Made by a program: the position numbers and the translations under genes. Under the pieces are notes generated by a model. The model worked only from the letters and a program-made list of their open reading frames with translations, ran no database searches and had not been told where the DNA came from. A stretch of DNA of 64,000 bases from NCBI RefSeq assembly GCF_001571145.1, contig NZ_BCTF01000010.1, positions 96,256 through 160,255 of the forward strand, read 5' to 3'. Shown here in pieces: positions 32,984-42,558 of the stretch (positions are counted from its first letter, which is position 1; the number at the start of each line of letters is the position of its first letter). The DNA is from Hydrogenophaga flava NBRC 102514 (lineage in GTDB: Bacteria; Pseudomonadota; Gammaproteobacteria; Burkholderiales; Burkholderiaceae_C).

Positions 32984-34437
32984 CGCCAGAACGCGCCGGT
33001 GAACAGCACGAGGAACGACAGCAGCTCCAGCCGCCCGAGCACCATCGCAAAGCTGAGCATGCTCAGTTGCAGGTCGCTCAGCACGCCGAAGTTGCTGGCC
33101 GGGCCGACCTGGCCCAGCCCCGGGCCGATGTTGTTGACGGTGGCCACCACCGCGCTGAAGGCGGTGACGATGTCCAGCCCGGTGAACAGCATCAGGAAGG
33201 TCAGGCCCATGGTGGCGGCGCCGTAGATCAGCATAAAGCCCAGCACCGACGTCATCACCGGCAGAGGCACCACCTGCCCGCCCAGCGTCACCGGGTTGAC
33301 CACCCGCGGATGGATGATGCGCACCAGCTCGCGCCGCGCCTGCTTGATCAGCAGGATCATGCGGACCATCTTGATGCCGCCGCCGGTGGAGCCGGCGCAC
33401 GAGACGAAGGTGCCCAGGAAGATCAGCAGCACCGGCGCGAACACCGGCCACTGGGAAAAGTCGGTGGTGGCGTAGCCGGTGGTGGTGGCCATCGACACCA
33501 CGTGGAAAGCGCTGTCGCGCAGCGCGTCCTCGAAACGGGTGTGCACGCCGTGCACCATCAGCAGCGCCGCCACCAGCAGGATGGCCACCAGCAGCACCAC
33601 CACATAGGTGCGGATCTCGCGGTCGTGGGTCAGCGGGGTCAGCCTGCGGGTGCGCAACACCACAAAGTAGCGCACGAAGCTGATGCCCGAAATTGCCATG
33701 AAGAAGATCGCCACCAGCTCCACCCGCAGCGAGTCGAAATGGCCGAGGCTCGCATCGTGCGACGAAAACCCGCCCAGACCCATGGTGGTGCACATGTGCA
33801 TGAAGGCGTCGGCCCAGCCCATGCCGGCCCAGCGGTAGGCCAGCAGGCAGGCACCCGAAAACAGGAAGTACACGCCCCAGAGGCCGCGCGCCGTCTCGGC
33901 GATGCGCGGCGTGAACTTGGTGTCCTTCATCGGGCCGGGCGTTTCGGCCTTGTAGAGCTGCATGCCGCCCAGCCCCAGCATGGGCAGCACCGCCACCACC
34001 AGCAGCATGATGCCCAGGCCGCCGATGAGCTGCAGGAAACAACGCCAGACATTGACCGACACCGGCAGCGCGTCCAGCCCCGACAGCGCGGTGGCACCGG
34101 TGGCGGTCAGCGCGCTCATGGCCTCGAAGTAGGCCTTGCTCCAGCTGATGTCGGGCACGGTGAACATCAGCGGCACCGCCGAGAAGGCGGGCAGCAGCAG
34201 CCAAACCATGTTGACGAGCAGAAAGCCGTCGCGCGCCTGCAGCTCGCGCCGGTGGCTGCGCGTCAGCGCCCAGAGCAGCCAGCCGCTGCCGGCGGCCAGC
34301 GCGAACGAGCCCTCCCAGACGTAGCGGTATTGCTCATGGTCCTCGCTCCAGGCCCAGGCCAGCGGCACCAGGAAGGCAAAGGCGAACGCCACGAGCACGC
34401 GCGAGAACACGTTGAGCGCGGGAAACAGCACGCGCAT
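32977..34437 (-). CDS. trkH: Trk-type potassium uptake protein TrkH/KtrB family
   Basis: A 486-residue inner-membrane K+ channel-like subunit of the Trk system. Four pore-loop repeats are visible: TGATALSGLDALP, CTTMGLGGFSSHDAS, TTTGYATTDFSQW and VNNIGPGLGQVGP, each with the selectivity Gly. The flanking sequence is strongly hydrophobic (about ten helices). It works with TrkA, which starts upstream and ends four bases before this gene, so the two are one operon. Length matches the family. The stop lies in the hairpin shared with gst. Confidence 0.94.
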   Translation of the reverse strand: MRVLFPALNVFSRVLVAFAFAFLVPLAWAWSEDHEQYRYVWEGSFALAAGSGWLLWALTRSHRRELQARDGFLLVNMVWLLLPAFSAVPLMFTVPDISWSKAYFEAMSALTATGATALSGLDALPVSVNVWRCFLQLIGGLGIMLLVVAVLPMLGLGGMQLYKAETPGPMKDTKFTPRIAETARGLWGVYFLFSGACLLAYRWAGMGWADAFMHMCTTMGLGGFSSHDASLGHFDSLRVELVAIFFMAISGISFVRYFVVLRTRRLTPLTHDREIRTYVVVLLVAILLVAALLMVHGVHTRFEDALRDSAFHVVSMATTTGYATTDFSQWPVFAPVLLIFLGTFVSCAGSTGGGIKMVRMILLIKQARRELVRIIHPRVVNPVTLGGQVVPLPVMTSVLGFMLIYGAATMGLTFLMLFTGLDIVTAFSAVVATVNNIGPGLGQVGPASNFGVLSDLQLSMLSFAMVLGRLELLSFLVLFTGAFWRR

Positions 34438-34441
34438 GGGA

Positions 34442-35833
34442 TCAGCCGAAGAAGGTGGCGCCGACCTGGAACAGCTTCTCCACCTCGCGCACCAGGCGCT
34501 TGTGGGGGATGAAGATGATCACGTGGTCCCCGTCCTCGATGACGGTGTCGTGGTGCGGCATCAGCACCTCGGAGTCGCGGCCATCGCCGCGCACGATGGC
34601 GCCGAAACGGGCGCCCTGCGGCAACTTGATCTCTTCAATCCGGCGGCCGACCAGCTTCGAGGTCTTGATGTCACCGCGCGCCACGCCTTCGAGCGCCTCG
34701 GCCGCCCCGCGGCGCAGGCTGTGCACCGCCGCCACATCGCCGCGCCTCAGGTGCGCCAGCAGCTCGCCGATCACCGTCTGCGAGGGCGAGATCGCGATGT
34801 CGATGGTGCTGCCCTGCATCATGTCGGCGTAGGCGCGGCGGTTGATAAGCGACAGCACGCGGTTGGCGCCCAGCCGCTTGGCCAGCATGGCGGACATGAT
34901 GTTGTCCTCGTCGTCGCTGGTCAGGGCCAGGAACATGTCCATGTCGCCGACGTTTTCCTCTTCCAACAGGTCCTCGTCGGCCGCGTCGCCGTTCAGGACC
35001 AGCATGTTCGACGGCAGCTGGCTGGCCAGGTACTCGCAGCGCTTGCGGTCGCTCTCGATGAGCTTGACCTCGCACTGCCCGACCAGGCTGCGCGCCAGCC
35101 GCAACCCCACCTTGCCGCCGCCGGCGATCATCACGCGCTGCACCGGCTTGTCGATGTTGTGGATGGCGGCGAGCACCAGCCGGATCTTGCGCACGTCGGC
35201 CAGCACGAAGACCTCGTCGCCCGGCAGGATGCGGGTTGATGGCGTGGCCTCCATCTCGGTGTCCAGGCGGTAGAGCGCGACGATGCGCATCTCCACATGG
35301 GGAATGCGATTGCGCATCTCGGCGATGGTGTGCCCCACCACCGCGCCACCGGCCGCCGCACGCACCACCACCAGGGCCGCGCGGCTCTGCGAGAACTTGA
35401 CCACCTGCAGCGCCTCGGGATAGCTGATGAGCTGGTGGATGTAGCGCGTGACCGATTCTTCGGGGCAGATCACGTTGTCCACCGAGAAACCGCCCTTGCC
35501 CAGCAGCGCGTCGCCCTCGATGAACTCGGGCGAGCGCAGGCGGGCGATGGTGGTGGGCACGTTGAACACGTCGTGCGCCACCTTGCAAACCACGAGGTTG
35601 GACTCGTCGGCCGCCGCGCAGGCGATCACCATGTCGGCGTCTCGCGCGCCGGCCTCGGCCAGCACCGAAGGCTGGATGCCGTTGCCCACGACGCCGCGCA
35701 GGTCCAGCTTCTCTTCGAGCAGCCGCAGGCGGGCGGGGTCCTGGTCGATGACGGTGATGTCGTTCTGTTCCGACACCAGGCTCTCGGCCACGCTTTCGCC
35801 AACCCGGCCGGCGCCCAAAATGATGATCTTCAT
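34442..35833 (-). CDS. trkA: Trk system potassium transporter peripheral subunit TrkA
   Basis: A 463-residue cytoplasmic regulator that binds NAD(H) and gates TrkH. It has two RCK-N domains with Rossmann motifs IILGAGRVGESVAESL (residues 3-18) and MIAGGGKVGLRLARSL (near 235-250), each followed by a TrkA-C domain; the last carries LPQGARFGAIVRGD. First gene of the trkA-trkH operon. No Shine-Dalgarno: TACGAT lies eight bases upstream of the ATG, a leaderless candidate. The divergent side is the stop of an acyl-CoA dehydrogenase gene in the same direction. Confidence 0.94.
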   Translation of the reverse strand: MKIIILGAGRVGESVAESLVSEQNDITVIDQDPARLRLLEEKLDLRGVVGNGIQPSVLAEAGARDADMVIACAAADESNLVVCKVAHDVFNVPTTIARLRSPEFIEGDALLGKGGFSVDNVICPEESVTRYIHQLISYPEALQVVKFSQSRAALVVVRAAAGGAVVGHTIAEMRNRIPHVEMRIVALYRLDTEMEATPSTRILPGDEVFVLADVRKIRLVLAAIHNIDKPVQRVMIAGGGKVGLRLARSLVGQCEVKLIESDRKRCEYLASQLPSNMLVLNGDAADEDLLEEENVGDMDMFLALTSDDEDNIMSAMLAKRLGANRVLSLINRRAYADMMQGSTIDIAISPSQTVIGELLAHLRRGDVAAVHSLRRGAAEALEGVARGDIKTSKLVGRRIEEIKLPQGARFGAIVRGDGRDSEVLMPHHDTVIEDGDHVIIFIPHKRLVREVEKLFQVGATFFG

Positions 35834-35841
35834 AGGGCTGG

Positions 35842-35847
35842 ATCGTA
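35842..35847 (-). promoter_or_regulatory. -10-like hexamer TACGAT, 8 bases before the trkA start
   Basis: TACGAT-CCAGCCCT-ATG with no ribosome binding site, in the 39-base gap after the acyl-CoA dehydrogenase gene. Confidence 0.4.
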
Positions 35848-35872
35848 CCCCCGCACCGGGGGCGGCTCGCGC

Positions 35873-37000
35873 TTACAGCGCTCGCTGAATGATGATCTTC
35901 TGCACGTCGCTCGTGCCTTCGTAAATCTGGCAGACCCGCACGTCGCGCCAGATGCGCTCGACCGGGAAATCGTTCACGTAGCCGTAGCCACCGAGTGTCT
36001 GGATCGCCGCGGAGCAGACCTGTTCGGCGGTCTCGCTGGCGAACAGCTTGGCCATCGCCGCTTCTTTCAGGCAGGGCCGGCCGGCGTCGCGCAGGGCGGC
36101 GGCGTGCCAGATCAGCTGACGCGCGGCTTCGAGCTTCGTCGCGCACTCGGCCAGGCGGAAGCCCACCGCCTGGTGGTTGAAGATGGCCGTACCGAAGCTC
36201 TGGCGCTCCTTGGCGTAGGCGATCGCCACGTCGAGCGCGCTGCGCGCCATGCCCACGCTCTGCGCCGCAATGCCGATGCGTCCGCCTTCGAGCGCCGACA
36301 GCGCGATCTTGTAGCCCTCGCCTTCCTGGCCGATCAGGTTTTCAGCGGGGATGCGGCAGCTGTCAAAGTTGATCTGCGCCGTGTCGCTGCTGTGCTGGCC
36401 GACCTTGTCTTCCAGCCGCGCGACCACGTAACCCGGGTTGTCGGTGGGCACCATGAAGGCGCTCATGCCCTTCTTGCCAGCGCCCTTGTCGGTCACCGCG
36501 ATGACCACCGCGGCCTGTCCGTTCTTGCCGGAGGTGATGAACTGCTTGACGCCGTTGATGACGTACTCGTCCCCATCGCGCACCGCGGTGGTCCGCAGAC
36601 CCGAGGCGTCGGAGCCGACGTGCGGCTCGGTCAGGCAGAACGCGCCCAGGATGTCGCCGCGCGCCGCCGGCACCAGCCACTGCTGCTGCTGCGCAGGTGT
36701 GCCGTACTTCATCAGGATGGCGTTGTAGGGACAGTTGGTCACGCTGATGGCGGTGCTGGTGCCGCCGTCACCGGCCGCGATCTCTTCCAGCACCAGCGCC
36801 AGCGTCAGGTAGTCCAGCCCCGCACCGCCCAGTTCCTCGGGCACGCAGATGCCGTAGGCACCGAGTTCGGCCAGTCCCTGGTGCACGTCCTTGGGGAAGT
36901 GGTGTTCCTTGTCCCACCGCGCGGCGTTCGGCCACAGCTCTTCCTGCGCGAAGCTGCGCACGGCGTCGCGGATCATTTCCTGGTCTTGGGTCAGCAGCAT
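35873..37000 (-). CDS. Acyl-CoA dehydrogenase (short/branched-chain type)
   Basis: A 375-residue flavoprotein that introduces the 2,3-double bond into acyl-CoA and passes electrons to ETF. Signatures: AFCLTEPHVGSDASGLRTTA (FAD/substrate region, near 125-145), FNHQAVGFRLAE, and the C-terminal block TLGGYGYVNDFPVERIWRD with YEGTSDVQKIII holding the catalytic Glu and FAD contacts. It is distinct from isovaleryl-CoA dehydrogenase at 43845-45026. Its own neighbours (SDR, thiolase) suggest general fatty or branched acid oxidation. Chain-length specificity is not readable. Confidence 0.92.
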   Translation of the reverse strand: MLLTQDQEMIRDAVRSFAQEELWPNAARWDKEHHFPKDVHQGLAELGAYGICVPEELGGAGLDYLTLALVLEEIAAGDGGTSTAISVTNCPYNAILMKYGTPAQQQQWLVPAARGDILGAFCLTEPHVGSDASGLRTTAVRDGDEYVINGVKQFITSGKNGQAAVVIAVTDKGAGKKGMSAFMVPTDNPGYVVARLEDKVGQHSSDTAQINFDSCRIPAENLIGQEGEGYKIALSALEGGRIGIAAQSVGMARSALDVAIAYAKERQSFGTAIFNHQAVGFRLAECATKLEAARQLIWHAAALRDAGRPCLKEAAMAKLFASETAEQVCSAAIQTLGGYGYVNDFPVERIWRDVRVCQIYEGTSDVQKIIIQRAL

Positions 37001-37025
37001 GTCTTGTCTCTTTGTGTGTGTCGGT

Positions 37026-37703
37026 TCACCACGAACTGGCGCGGCGGCCGTCGTGGTGGATGAGTTGTCCGTTGTCGTCCGGTGTCAGGCTGGCCAGCAC
37101 GGCGCGCAGGCCGCGCACGCTGGCCTCGGCGGTCAGCGGCGCTGCACCACCGCCCATGTCGGTCTGCACCCAGCCCGGGTCCAGCGCCACCAGGGTCGCC
37201 TTGGGGTAGTCGAAGCGCGCGCTGCTCACGGCCATGTTCAGCGCCGCCTTGCTCACACGGTAGAGCCAGCTGTTGCTGCCCGGCACCGGGCCGATCTGGC
37301 TCATGGCCGAGGACAGCGCGCCGAACATGCCGCCCGCCGCCTCCACCATGGGCATGACCTGCGGCAGCACCTGCATCAGGCCCAGCACATTGGTGTGCAT
37401 GAGGTGGTCGAAGGCCTGCTGCGTGGGCGGCGTGGTGGCGTTGCCGCGGTCGATGACGCCGGCCACATAGAGAGCGACATCGATCTCCTCGCCATCGAGC
37501 TGCCAGGACAGGCCACTGACGCTGGCCGGGTCGGCCACGTCCACGCGCAGCGGTTTGGCGCCCAGACCGCGCAGACGTTCAAAGCCCTCGTCGTCGCGCG
37601 CCGTGGCGATCACGCGGTCGCCCGCGTCGCGGTACTGCCGCACGAACTCCAGCCCGAGGCCGCGCGAAGCGCCGATGACGAGGACGGTCTGACTGAGTTT
37701 CAT
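37026..37703 (-). CDS. SDR family NAD(P)-dependent oxidoreductase
   Basis: A 225-residue classical-like short-chain dehydrogenase. The cofactor motif is VLVIGASRGLGLEFV (TGxxxGxG variant starting IGAS), then VDVADPAS, and ALYVAGVID replaces the common NNAG. The catalytic Ser lies in LSSAMSQIG and Tyr/Lys in YRVSKAAL (Y-x3-K). It resembles CsgA/YciK-type SDRs that often act on small carbonyls. The ATG at 37703 lacks a Shine-Dalgarno; a TTG at 37712 overlaps the upstream gene stop. Substrate unknown. Confidence 0.88.
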   Translation of the reverse strand: MKLSQTVLVIGASRGLGLEFVRQYRDAGDRVIATARDDEGFERLRGLGAKPLRVDVADPASVSGLSWQLDGEEIDVALYVAGVIDRGNATTPPTQQAFDHLMHTNVLGLMQVLPQVMPMVEAAGGMFGALSSAMSQIGPVPGSNSWLYRVSKAALNMAVSSARFDYPKATLVALDPGWVQTDMGGGAAPLTAEASVRGLRAVLASLTPDDNGQLIHHDGRRASSW

Positions 37704-37708
37704 GGTGC

Positions 37709-38725
37709 TCAATCGGTGAACTCAAAATACCCGTCCCAGGACGGATCAAAAGCCACGGTGATTTGAGGCTCAACACCGCTACCCCGACAGATTGCGTCGA
37801 GCTTGACCTTGTTCTCTCGTGGATCGGACAAGTAAAAGCGACAGGTTCGAGTGCTCTCAGTGCGATCCATGATGCTTGCAACCATGATCGAGGCTTGCTG
37901 TGACTCCATTCCTTGACGAAGAAGATCTTCCACGTCCTGAGCTCGCTGCAAGCTTGGTTTGTCGAACACCTCCATCACCACATCCAAGCAATACGCCATA
38001 TCGGCACGAGTAGCCAGAGCACCTGCGGAACGATTCACAGAGACAACCAGCGGAGCCTCGCCTTCGACCTCGGACGGAAACGCCAACATAGCCCATGTCA
38101 TTTTTTGCGGCCACAAGCCAGTGCGCCCCAACGACTCTGTCCACATTCGATCAAAGTTACGGGGGAGGTCTTCTAATGAACACACCCAAGGCTCGTCAAC
38201 AGAAAGGTGATCCACGAAGTCAACAGCCCCGACACGAACAGCGAAGTCGTACTCACCGATGATGTGATCCAACATGATGAAGGCGGCATGTTTTGATGCG
38301 TCGATCATGTCATGTGGAACCCTCCGGTTGACCAGCAACTCCAGCCCCACCAGGCCGCCATCCTTGAAAAGACCGACTCGGTAATCTGAGGCCGACCAAG
38401 TCATGTCGTCCATGCGAATTTCAAACGAGGGTTCGCCGGTCCTGCGCCGGAACCCGATGACGCGCGAGAAGCACTGAAGGTCTGGAGCCGTTGACACAAA
38501 CGTATTCACGACGGTGAACTTTTCCTTGTCGCCATGAGCAGTGAAGATCAGCTCCCGTCCCTCATCGCCAGGATCGCCCAACACCTCGACGGCCACCCCT
38601 AGCGCTTCATCATCGAGCAGCTCATTCGCCTGTTCGACGAAGTCCTGGACGGACAGTGCAGCCAACACTGTTTCCCTCGCACGAAATTCGGCCCAGAACC
38701 TCTTGGCCAACTCTTGTTCCGTCAT
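37709..38725 (-). CDS. Unrecognised cytoplasmic protein in AT-richer DNA
   Basis: A 338-residue protein with no signal peptide or membrane segment. It is acidic with many Asp/Glu. Recognisable blocks are VEVLGDPGDEGRELIFTAHGD near residue 50, FAVRVGAVDFVDHLSVDEPW near 170-190, and a C-terminal segment RTCRFYLSDPRENKVKLDAI that loosely recalls the DUF695 family; I am not sure of that link. The ATG at 38725 has AAGGTG upstream. Local G+C is close to 53-55%, well below the neighbours, and codons ending in A or T are common. It sits between thiolase and the SDR in the same direction and looks like a late insertion into a conserved gene order. Confidence 0.7.
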   Translation of the reverse strand: MTEQELAKRFWAEFRARETVLAALSVQDFVEQANELLDDEALGVAVEVLGDPGDEGRELIFTAHGDKEKFTVVNTFVSTAPDLQCFSRVIGFRRRTGEPSFEIRMDDMTWSASDYRVGLFKDGGLVGLELLVNRRVPHDMIDASKHAAFIMLDHIIGEYDFAVRVGAVDFVDHLSVDEPWVCSLEDLPRNFDRMWTESLGRTGLWPQKMTWAMLAFPSEVEGEAPLVVSVNRSAGALATRADMAYCLDVVMEVFDKPSLQRAQDVEDLLRQGMESQQASIMVASIMDRTESTRTCRFYLSDPRENKVKLDAICRGSGVEPQITVAFDPSWDGYFEFTD

Positions 38726-38786
38726 CTCACACCTTGCGAACGCATTTGCTGAATCACCGTTCCCCCCTGGGAAGCAAGCAGTGGCG

Positions 38787-39977
38787 TCACACCAGTTCCA
38801 CCGCCATTGCCGTGGCCTCACCACCGCCGATGCACAGCGTCGCCACACCCTTCTTCTTGCCTTGCGCGGCCAGAGCGTGCAGCAGGGTGACGACGATGCG
38901 GGCGCCAGAGGCGCCGATGGGGTGACCCAGCGCGCAGGCGCCGCCGTTGACGTTGACCTTCTCGTGCGGAATGTCCAGCTCGGTCATCAGCGCCATCGGC
39001 ACCACGGCGAAGGCTTCGTTGATTTCCCACAGGTCCACGTCGCCGACCGACCAGCCTGTCTTGGCCAGCAGCTTCTGCGTCGCGCCCACCGGCGCGGTGG
39101 CGAACCAGTTGGGCTCCTGCGCGTGGGTCGCGTGGGCCACGATGCGGGCCAGCGGCTTCAGGCCCTGGCCCTTCGCGGTGGATTCGCGCATCAGCACCAG
39201 CGCGGCGGCGCCGTCGTTGATCGACGACGACGAAGCGGCGGTGATGGTGCCGTCCTTCTTGAACGCGGGCTTGAGCGAGGTGACCTTGTCGAGCTTGACC
39301 TTGCCCGGGCCCTCGTCCACCGAGACCACGCGTTCGCCGCTGCGGTCCTTGACCGTCACGGGGGCGATTTCCTTGGCGAAGGCACCGCTTTCGGTCGCGG
39401 CCTTGGCGCGCGTCACCGAGGCAATGGCGAAGGCGTCCTGCTGTTCGCGGGTGAAGCTGTACTTGGCGGCGCAGTCTTCACCGAAGGTGCCCATGCTGCG
39501 GCCGGGTTCGTAGGCGTCTTCCAGGCCATCGAGCATCATGTGGTCGTAGATCTTGTCGTGGCCCATGCGGTAGCCGCCGCGCCCCTTGAGCATCAGGTAG
39601 GGCGCGTTGGTCATGCTCTCCATGCCGCCCGAGACCATCACGGTGGCGCTGCTGGCCATCAGCATGTCGTGCGCGAGCATGGCGGCCTTCATGCCCGAGC
39701 CGCACATCTTGGACAGCGTCACCGCGCCGGCGGACAGCGGCAGCCCGCCCTTGAGAGCGGCCTGTCGTGCGGGCGCCTGGCCCTGGCCGGCCATCAGGCA
39801 GTTGCCGAACAGCACTTCGTCGACCAGATCGGCCTTCACACCGGCGCGTTCGACCGCCGCCTTGATGGCGACGCCGCCGAGGTCGTGGGCGGACAGGCTG
39901 GCGAAGTCGCTCTGGAACGAGCCCATGGGGGTGCGGGCGGCGCCGACGATGACGACGGGATCGGTGGTGTTGCTCAT
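38787..39977 (-). CDS. Acetyl-CoA C-acyltransferase (thiolase)
   Basis: A 396-residue thiolase that condenses or cleaves acyl-CoA (acetoacetyl-CoA and related). The nucleophilic Cys lies in KMCGSGMKAAML (near residue 90), catalytic His in NEAFAVVPMALM and the second Cys/His box in NGGACALGHPIGASGARIV near the C-terminus, which gives the full active site. Start: ATG with AAAGGAGA upstream. It could close the leucine pathway by splitting acetoacetyl-CoA, or serve PHB synthesis or beta-oxidation; phaA and atoB-like roles cannot be separated from sequence alone. It follows aceK by 19 bases and is transcribed after it. Confidence 0.93.
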   Translation of the reverse strand: MSNTTDPVVIVGAARTPMGSFQSDFASLSAHDLGGVAIKAAVERAGVKADLVDEVLFGNCLMAGQGQAPARQAALKGGLPLSAGAVTLSKMCGSGMKAAMLAHDMLMASSATVMVSGGMESMTNAPYLMLKGRGGYRMGHDKIYDHMMLDGLEDAYEPGRSMGTFGEDCAAKYSFTREQQDAFAIASVTRAKAATESGAFAKEIAPVTVKDRSGERVVSVDEGPGKVKLDKVTSLKPAFKKDGTITAASSSSINDGAAALVLMRESTAKGQGLKPLARIVAHATHAQEPNWFATAPVGATQKLLAKTGWSVGDVDLWEINEAFAVVPMALMTELDIPHEKVNVNGGACALGHPIGASGARIVVTLLHALAAQGKKKGVATLCIGGGEATAMAVELV

Positions 39978-39996
39978 GGGAATCTCCTTTGAAAAA

Positions 39997-41832
39997 TCAA
40001 TCAAGCAGTTCTTTGTGCGCCTGCGCGCGGAAGCGCCGGGCACGTTCGTAAGGGAACACGTCGTAGACATGTCCTGCGGCGATGCGTTCCTTGTGTGCCT
40101 GCCAGAACGCGGCATCCAGCAGGTCGGCGTGGTGTTTCATGAAGTCCTCGCGCACCAGCGGGTTGCCCAGCAGGAAGGGCTCGAAGGTTTCGGGGAACAC
40201 GTCGTGCGGGCCGACCGAATACCAGACCTCGCCGGACATCTCGTCTTCTTCGTTGCGCGGCGCAGGCACGCGGCGGAAGTTGCAGTCGGTGATGTATTCG
40301 ATCTCGTCGTAGTCGTAGAACACCACCTTGCCGTGGCGCGTGATGCCGAAGTTCTTCCACAGCATGTCACCCGGGAAGATGTTGGCGGCCACCAGGTCCT
40401 TGATGGCGTTGCCGTACTCGACCACGGCCCGGGTGATCTGCTCGCGTGCGCGGCGCAACGATGTGTCGTCCACATCGGGCGTCTGCAGGGTGTCGAAGGC
40501 CTCCTGCAGGTAGATGTTGAGCGGGATCATGCGCCGCTCGATGTAGCAGTGCTTGAGGATCACCTCGGTCGTGCCGTCGCCGTCGCGGTCGCTGATCTCC
40601 AGCTGGCTGGGCGCGAACTTCTGGATCTCGGCGATCAGCTCGTCGGTGAAGCGGTCACGCGGAAAGCCCACCTCGGAAAACTCCAGCGTGTCGGCCATGC
40701 GGCCCACGCGGTCGTGCTGTTTCACCAGCAGGTACTTGCCGCGGATCTGCTCGCGCGTGGTGTCCTTCTGCGCCGGGTAGAAGTCCTTGATGAGCTTGAA
40801 AACGAAGGGGAAGCTCGGCAGGTCGAACACCAGCATGACCATGCCCTTGATGCCGGGCGCGATGCGGAACTGGTCCGTGCTGTGGCGCATGTGCGCCAGG
40901 AAGTCGCGGTAGAACAGGGTCTTGCCCTGCTTGGCCAGGCCCAGCGCGTTGTAGAACTCGGCGCGCGGCTTGCGCGGCATCAGGCTGCGCAGGAACTGCA
41001 CGTAGGCGCTGGGCACCTCCATGTCGACCAAGAAGTAGGCGCGCGCGAAGCTGAACAGCATCAGCAGGTCGTCTTCGCCGAACAGCGCGGCGTCGATCAC
41101 CAGCCGGCCGTTCTCGTTGTGCAGGATGGGCAGGGCGAACGGCACTTCCTGGAAGCCGTTGATGATCTTGCCGACCACGTAGGCGCCCTTGTTCCGGTAG
41201 AACAGCCCGGACAGCGCCTGGATCTGGAAATTGGCACGCAGCTTGTAGTGGTCGAAGCGCTGGCGCATGGCTTCGAGCACCAGGCCGGCGTCGCGCCCCA
41301 GGTCGTCGAAGGGCACGCGCAGGTCGAAGTCCTCGATCATGCGGCGCACGTTGTCGCGCATGGTTTCGTGCGTGGGGTAGTAGCTGCGGTAGGTCGGCAG
41401 CGCCCGGGGTTCGTCGTTCTCGATGTACTCGGTGGAGACCGCCGGCCGCACGAAGATGAAGTCGTTCTGGAAGTAGGCGCGCTTGAGGATCTTGGTGGTG
41501 ACCGAGTTGAAGAAGGTCTCGGCCAGCTCGGGCTGGTGGTGGTTCACCAGCAGACCGATGTAGTGCAGCTTGACCTGCTCCCACACCGCCATCGGTTGAT
41601 GGTCCGCCTTGAACTCCTTGACCAGGCGCTGCAGGCATTCGCGCACCCGCAGGTCGTAGAACTCGATGCGGTCGCGCTGCGCCCGCTGCTGGGCCGGCCA
41701 GTCGCGCGACTCGAAACGGTGCTTGGCGCGGGCGGATTCGGCGCGGAACAGTCGGTAGTGGCGGTTGAACCCGTCCATCATCGCCTTCGCGATGTCATAG
41801 GCCACGGTCGAATCCAGCCGCTGGGGGAACAT
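39997..41832 (-). CDS. aceK: Isocitrate dehydrogenase kinase/phosphatase
   Basis: A bifunctional enzyme that phosphorylates and dephosphorylates isocitrate dehydrogenase, setting flux between the TCA cycle and the glyoxylate bypass during growth on acetate or fatty acids. 611 residues, matching the longer AceK forms. The family hallmark [20 protein letters not shown], containing the ATP-binding loop, lies near residue 320, followed by [10 protein letters not shown]. The kinase core DxxxxNIF equivalent is [19 protein letters not shown], with VVFYDYDEI after it. No aceA or aceB is in the window. It is preceded by the carbonic anhydrase gene by 14 bases. Confidence 0.95.
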   Translation of the reverse strand: MFPQRLDSTVAYDIAKAMMDGFNRHYRLFRAESARAKHRFESRDWPAQQRAQRDRIEFYDLRVRECLQRLVKEFKADHQPMAVWEQVKLHYIGLLVNHHQPELAETFFNSVTTKILKRAYFQNDFIFVRPAVSTEYIENDEPRALPTYRSYYPTHETMRDNVRRMIEDFDLRVPFDDLGRDAGLVLEAMRQRFDHYKLRANFQIQALSGLFYRNKGAYVVGKIINGFQEVPFALPILHNENGRLVIDAALFGEDDLLMLFSFARAYFLVDMEVPSAYVQFLRSLMPRKPRAEFYNALGLAKQGKTLFYRDFLAHMRHSTDQFRIAPGIKGMVMLVFDLPSFPFVFKLIKDFYPAQKDTTREQIRGKYLLVKQHDRVGRMADTLEFSEVGFPRDRFTDELIAEIQKFAPSQLEISDRDGDGTTEVILKHCYIERRMIPLNIYLQEAFDTLQTPDVDDTSLRRAREQITRAVVEYGNAIKDLVAANIFPGDMLWKNFGITRHGKVVFYDYDEIEYITDCNFRRVPAPRNEEDEMSGEVWYSVGPHDVFPETFEPFLLGNPLVREDFMKHHADLLDAAFWQAHKERIAAGHVYDVFPYERARRFRAQAHKELLD

Positions 41833-41846
41833 GGCCTGCGGGTGCC

Positions 41847-42503
41847 TCAGGTCTCGGCGCGCGGGTGCCGCTTGAGCGCACTGCGGAAGATGGGCATGAC
41901 CTCCTCGCGGTTGCTCATGCTCACGCCCAGGTCCTTGACCAGGCCGTCCTTGAGGCCGTAGCACCAGCCGTGCACCGACACGTTCTGGCCGCGCGCCCAG
42001 GCGTCCTGCAGCACATTGGTCAGCGCCACATTGCCCACCTGCTCGATCACGTTCATCTCGCACAGCACGTCTTCCTGCACCGCCACGGGCAGGTGGTCGA
42101 GGCGCTTGCGGTGGCGCATCTTCACGTCGTGCACGTGGCGCAGCCAGTTGTCGGCCAGGCCCACACGCGCGCCACGCAGCGTGGCCAGAACACCACCACA
42201 GCCGTAGTGGCCCACGACCAGGATGTGCTCGACCTTGAGGTACTCGACCGCGAACTGGATCACCGACAGCGCGTTCAGGTCGGAGTGCACCACCACGTTG
42301 GCCACGTTGCGGTGCACGAACACCTCCCCCGGCTCCAGACCCGTGATCTGGTTCGCCGGCACCCGGCTGTCGGAACAGCCGATCCACAGGTACTTGGGGG
42401 TCTGCTGCTGCGCCAGCTCCTGGAAGTAGCCAGGGCGCAGGCGCTCGGTCTCGGCGGCCCAGCGGCGGTTGTTCTCGATGAGGTTTTGGATGGAGGTGCT
42501 CAT
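41847..42503 (-). CDS. can: Beta-class carbonic anhydrase
   Basis: A 218-residue cytoplasmic enzyme interconverting CO2 and bicarbonate. The zinc ligands are intact: Cys43, then Asp45-x-Arg47 (the dyad) in GCSDSRVPA, and His99 with Cys102 in GHYGCGG. Length and sequence match the E. coli Can type. Bicarbonate is a substrate of methylcrotonyl-CoA carboxylase and other carboxylases, which fits the metabolic setting. First gene of can-aceK-thiolase. No Shine-Dalgarno; TAACAT sits six bases before the ATG. Confidence 0.95.
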   Translation of the reverse strand: MSTSIQNLIENNRRWAAETERLRPGYFQELAQQQTPKYLWIGCSDSRVPANQITGLEPGEVFVHRNVANVVVHSDLNALSVIQFAVEYLKVEHILVVGHYGCGGVLATLRGARVGLADNWLRHVHDVKMRHRKRLDHLPVAVQEDVLCEMNVIEQVGNVALTNVLQDAWARGQNVSVHGWCYGLKDGLVKDLGVSMSNREEVMPIFRSALKRHPRAET

Positions 42504-42509
42504 GCGGCG

Positions 42510-42515
42510 ATGTTA
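42510..42515 (-). promoter_or_regulatory. -10-like hexamer TAACAT, 6 bases before the can start
   Basis: TAACAT-CGCCGC-ATG, with no ribosome binding site. One of the clearest examples of the leaderless pattern. Confidence 0.45.
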
Positions 42516-42558
42516 CCCATCACCGCTTCGCACCCCACCCTATTCGCGAAGCTATCGC

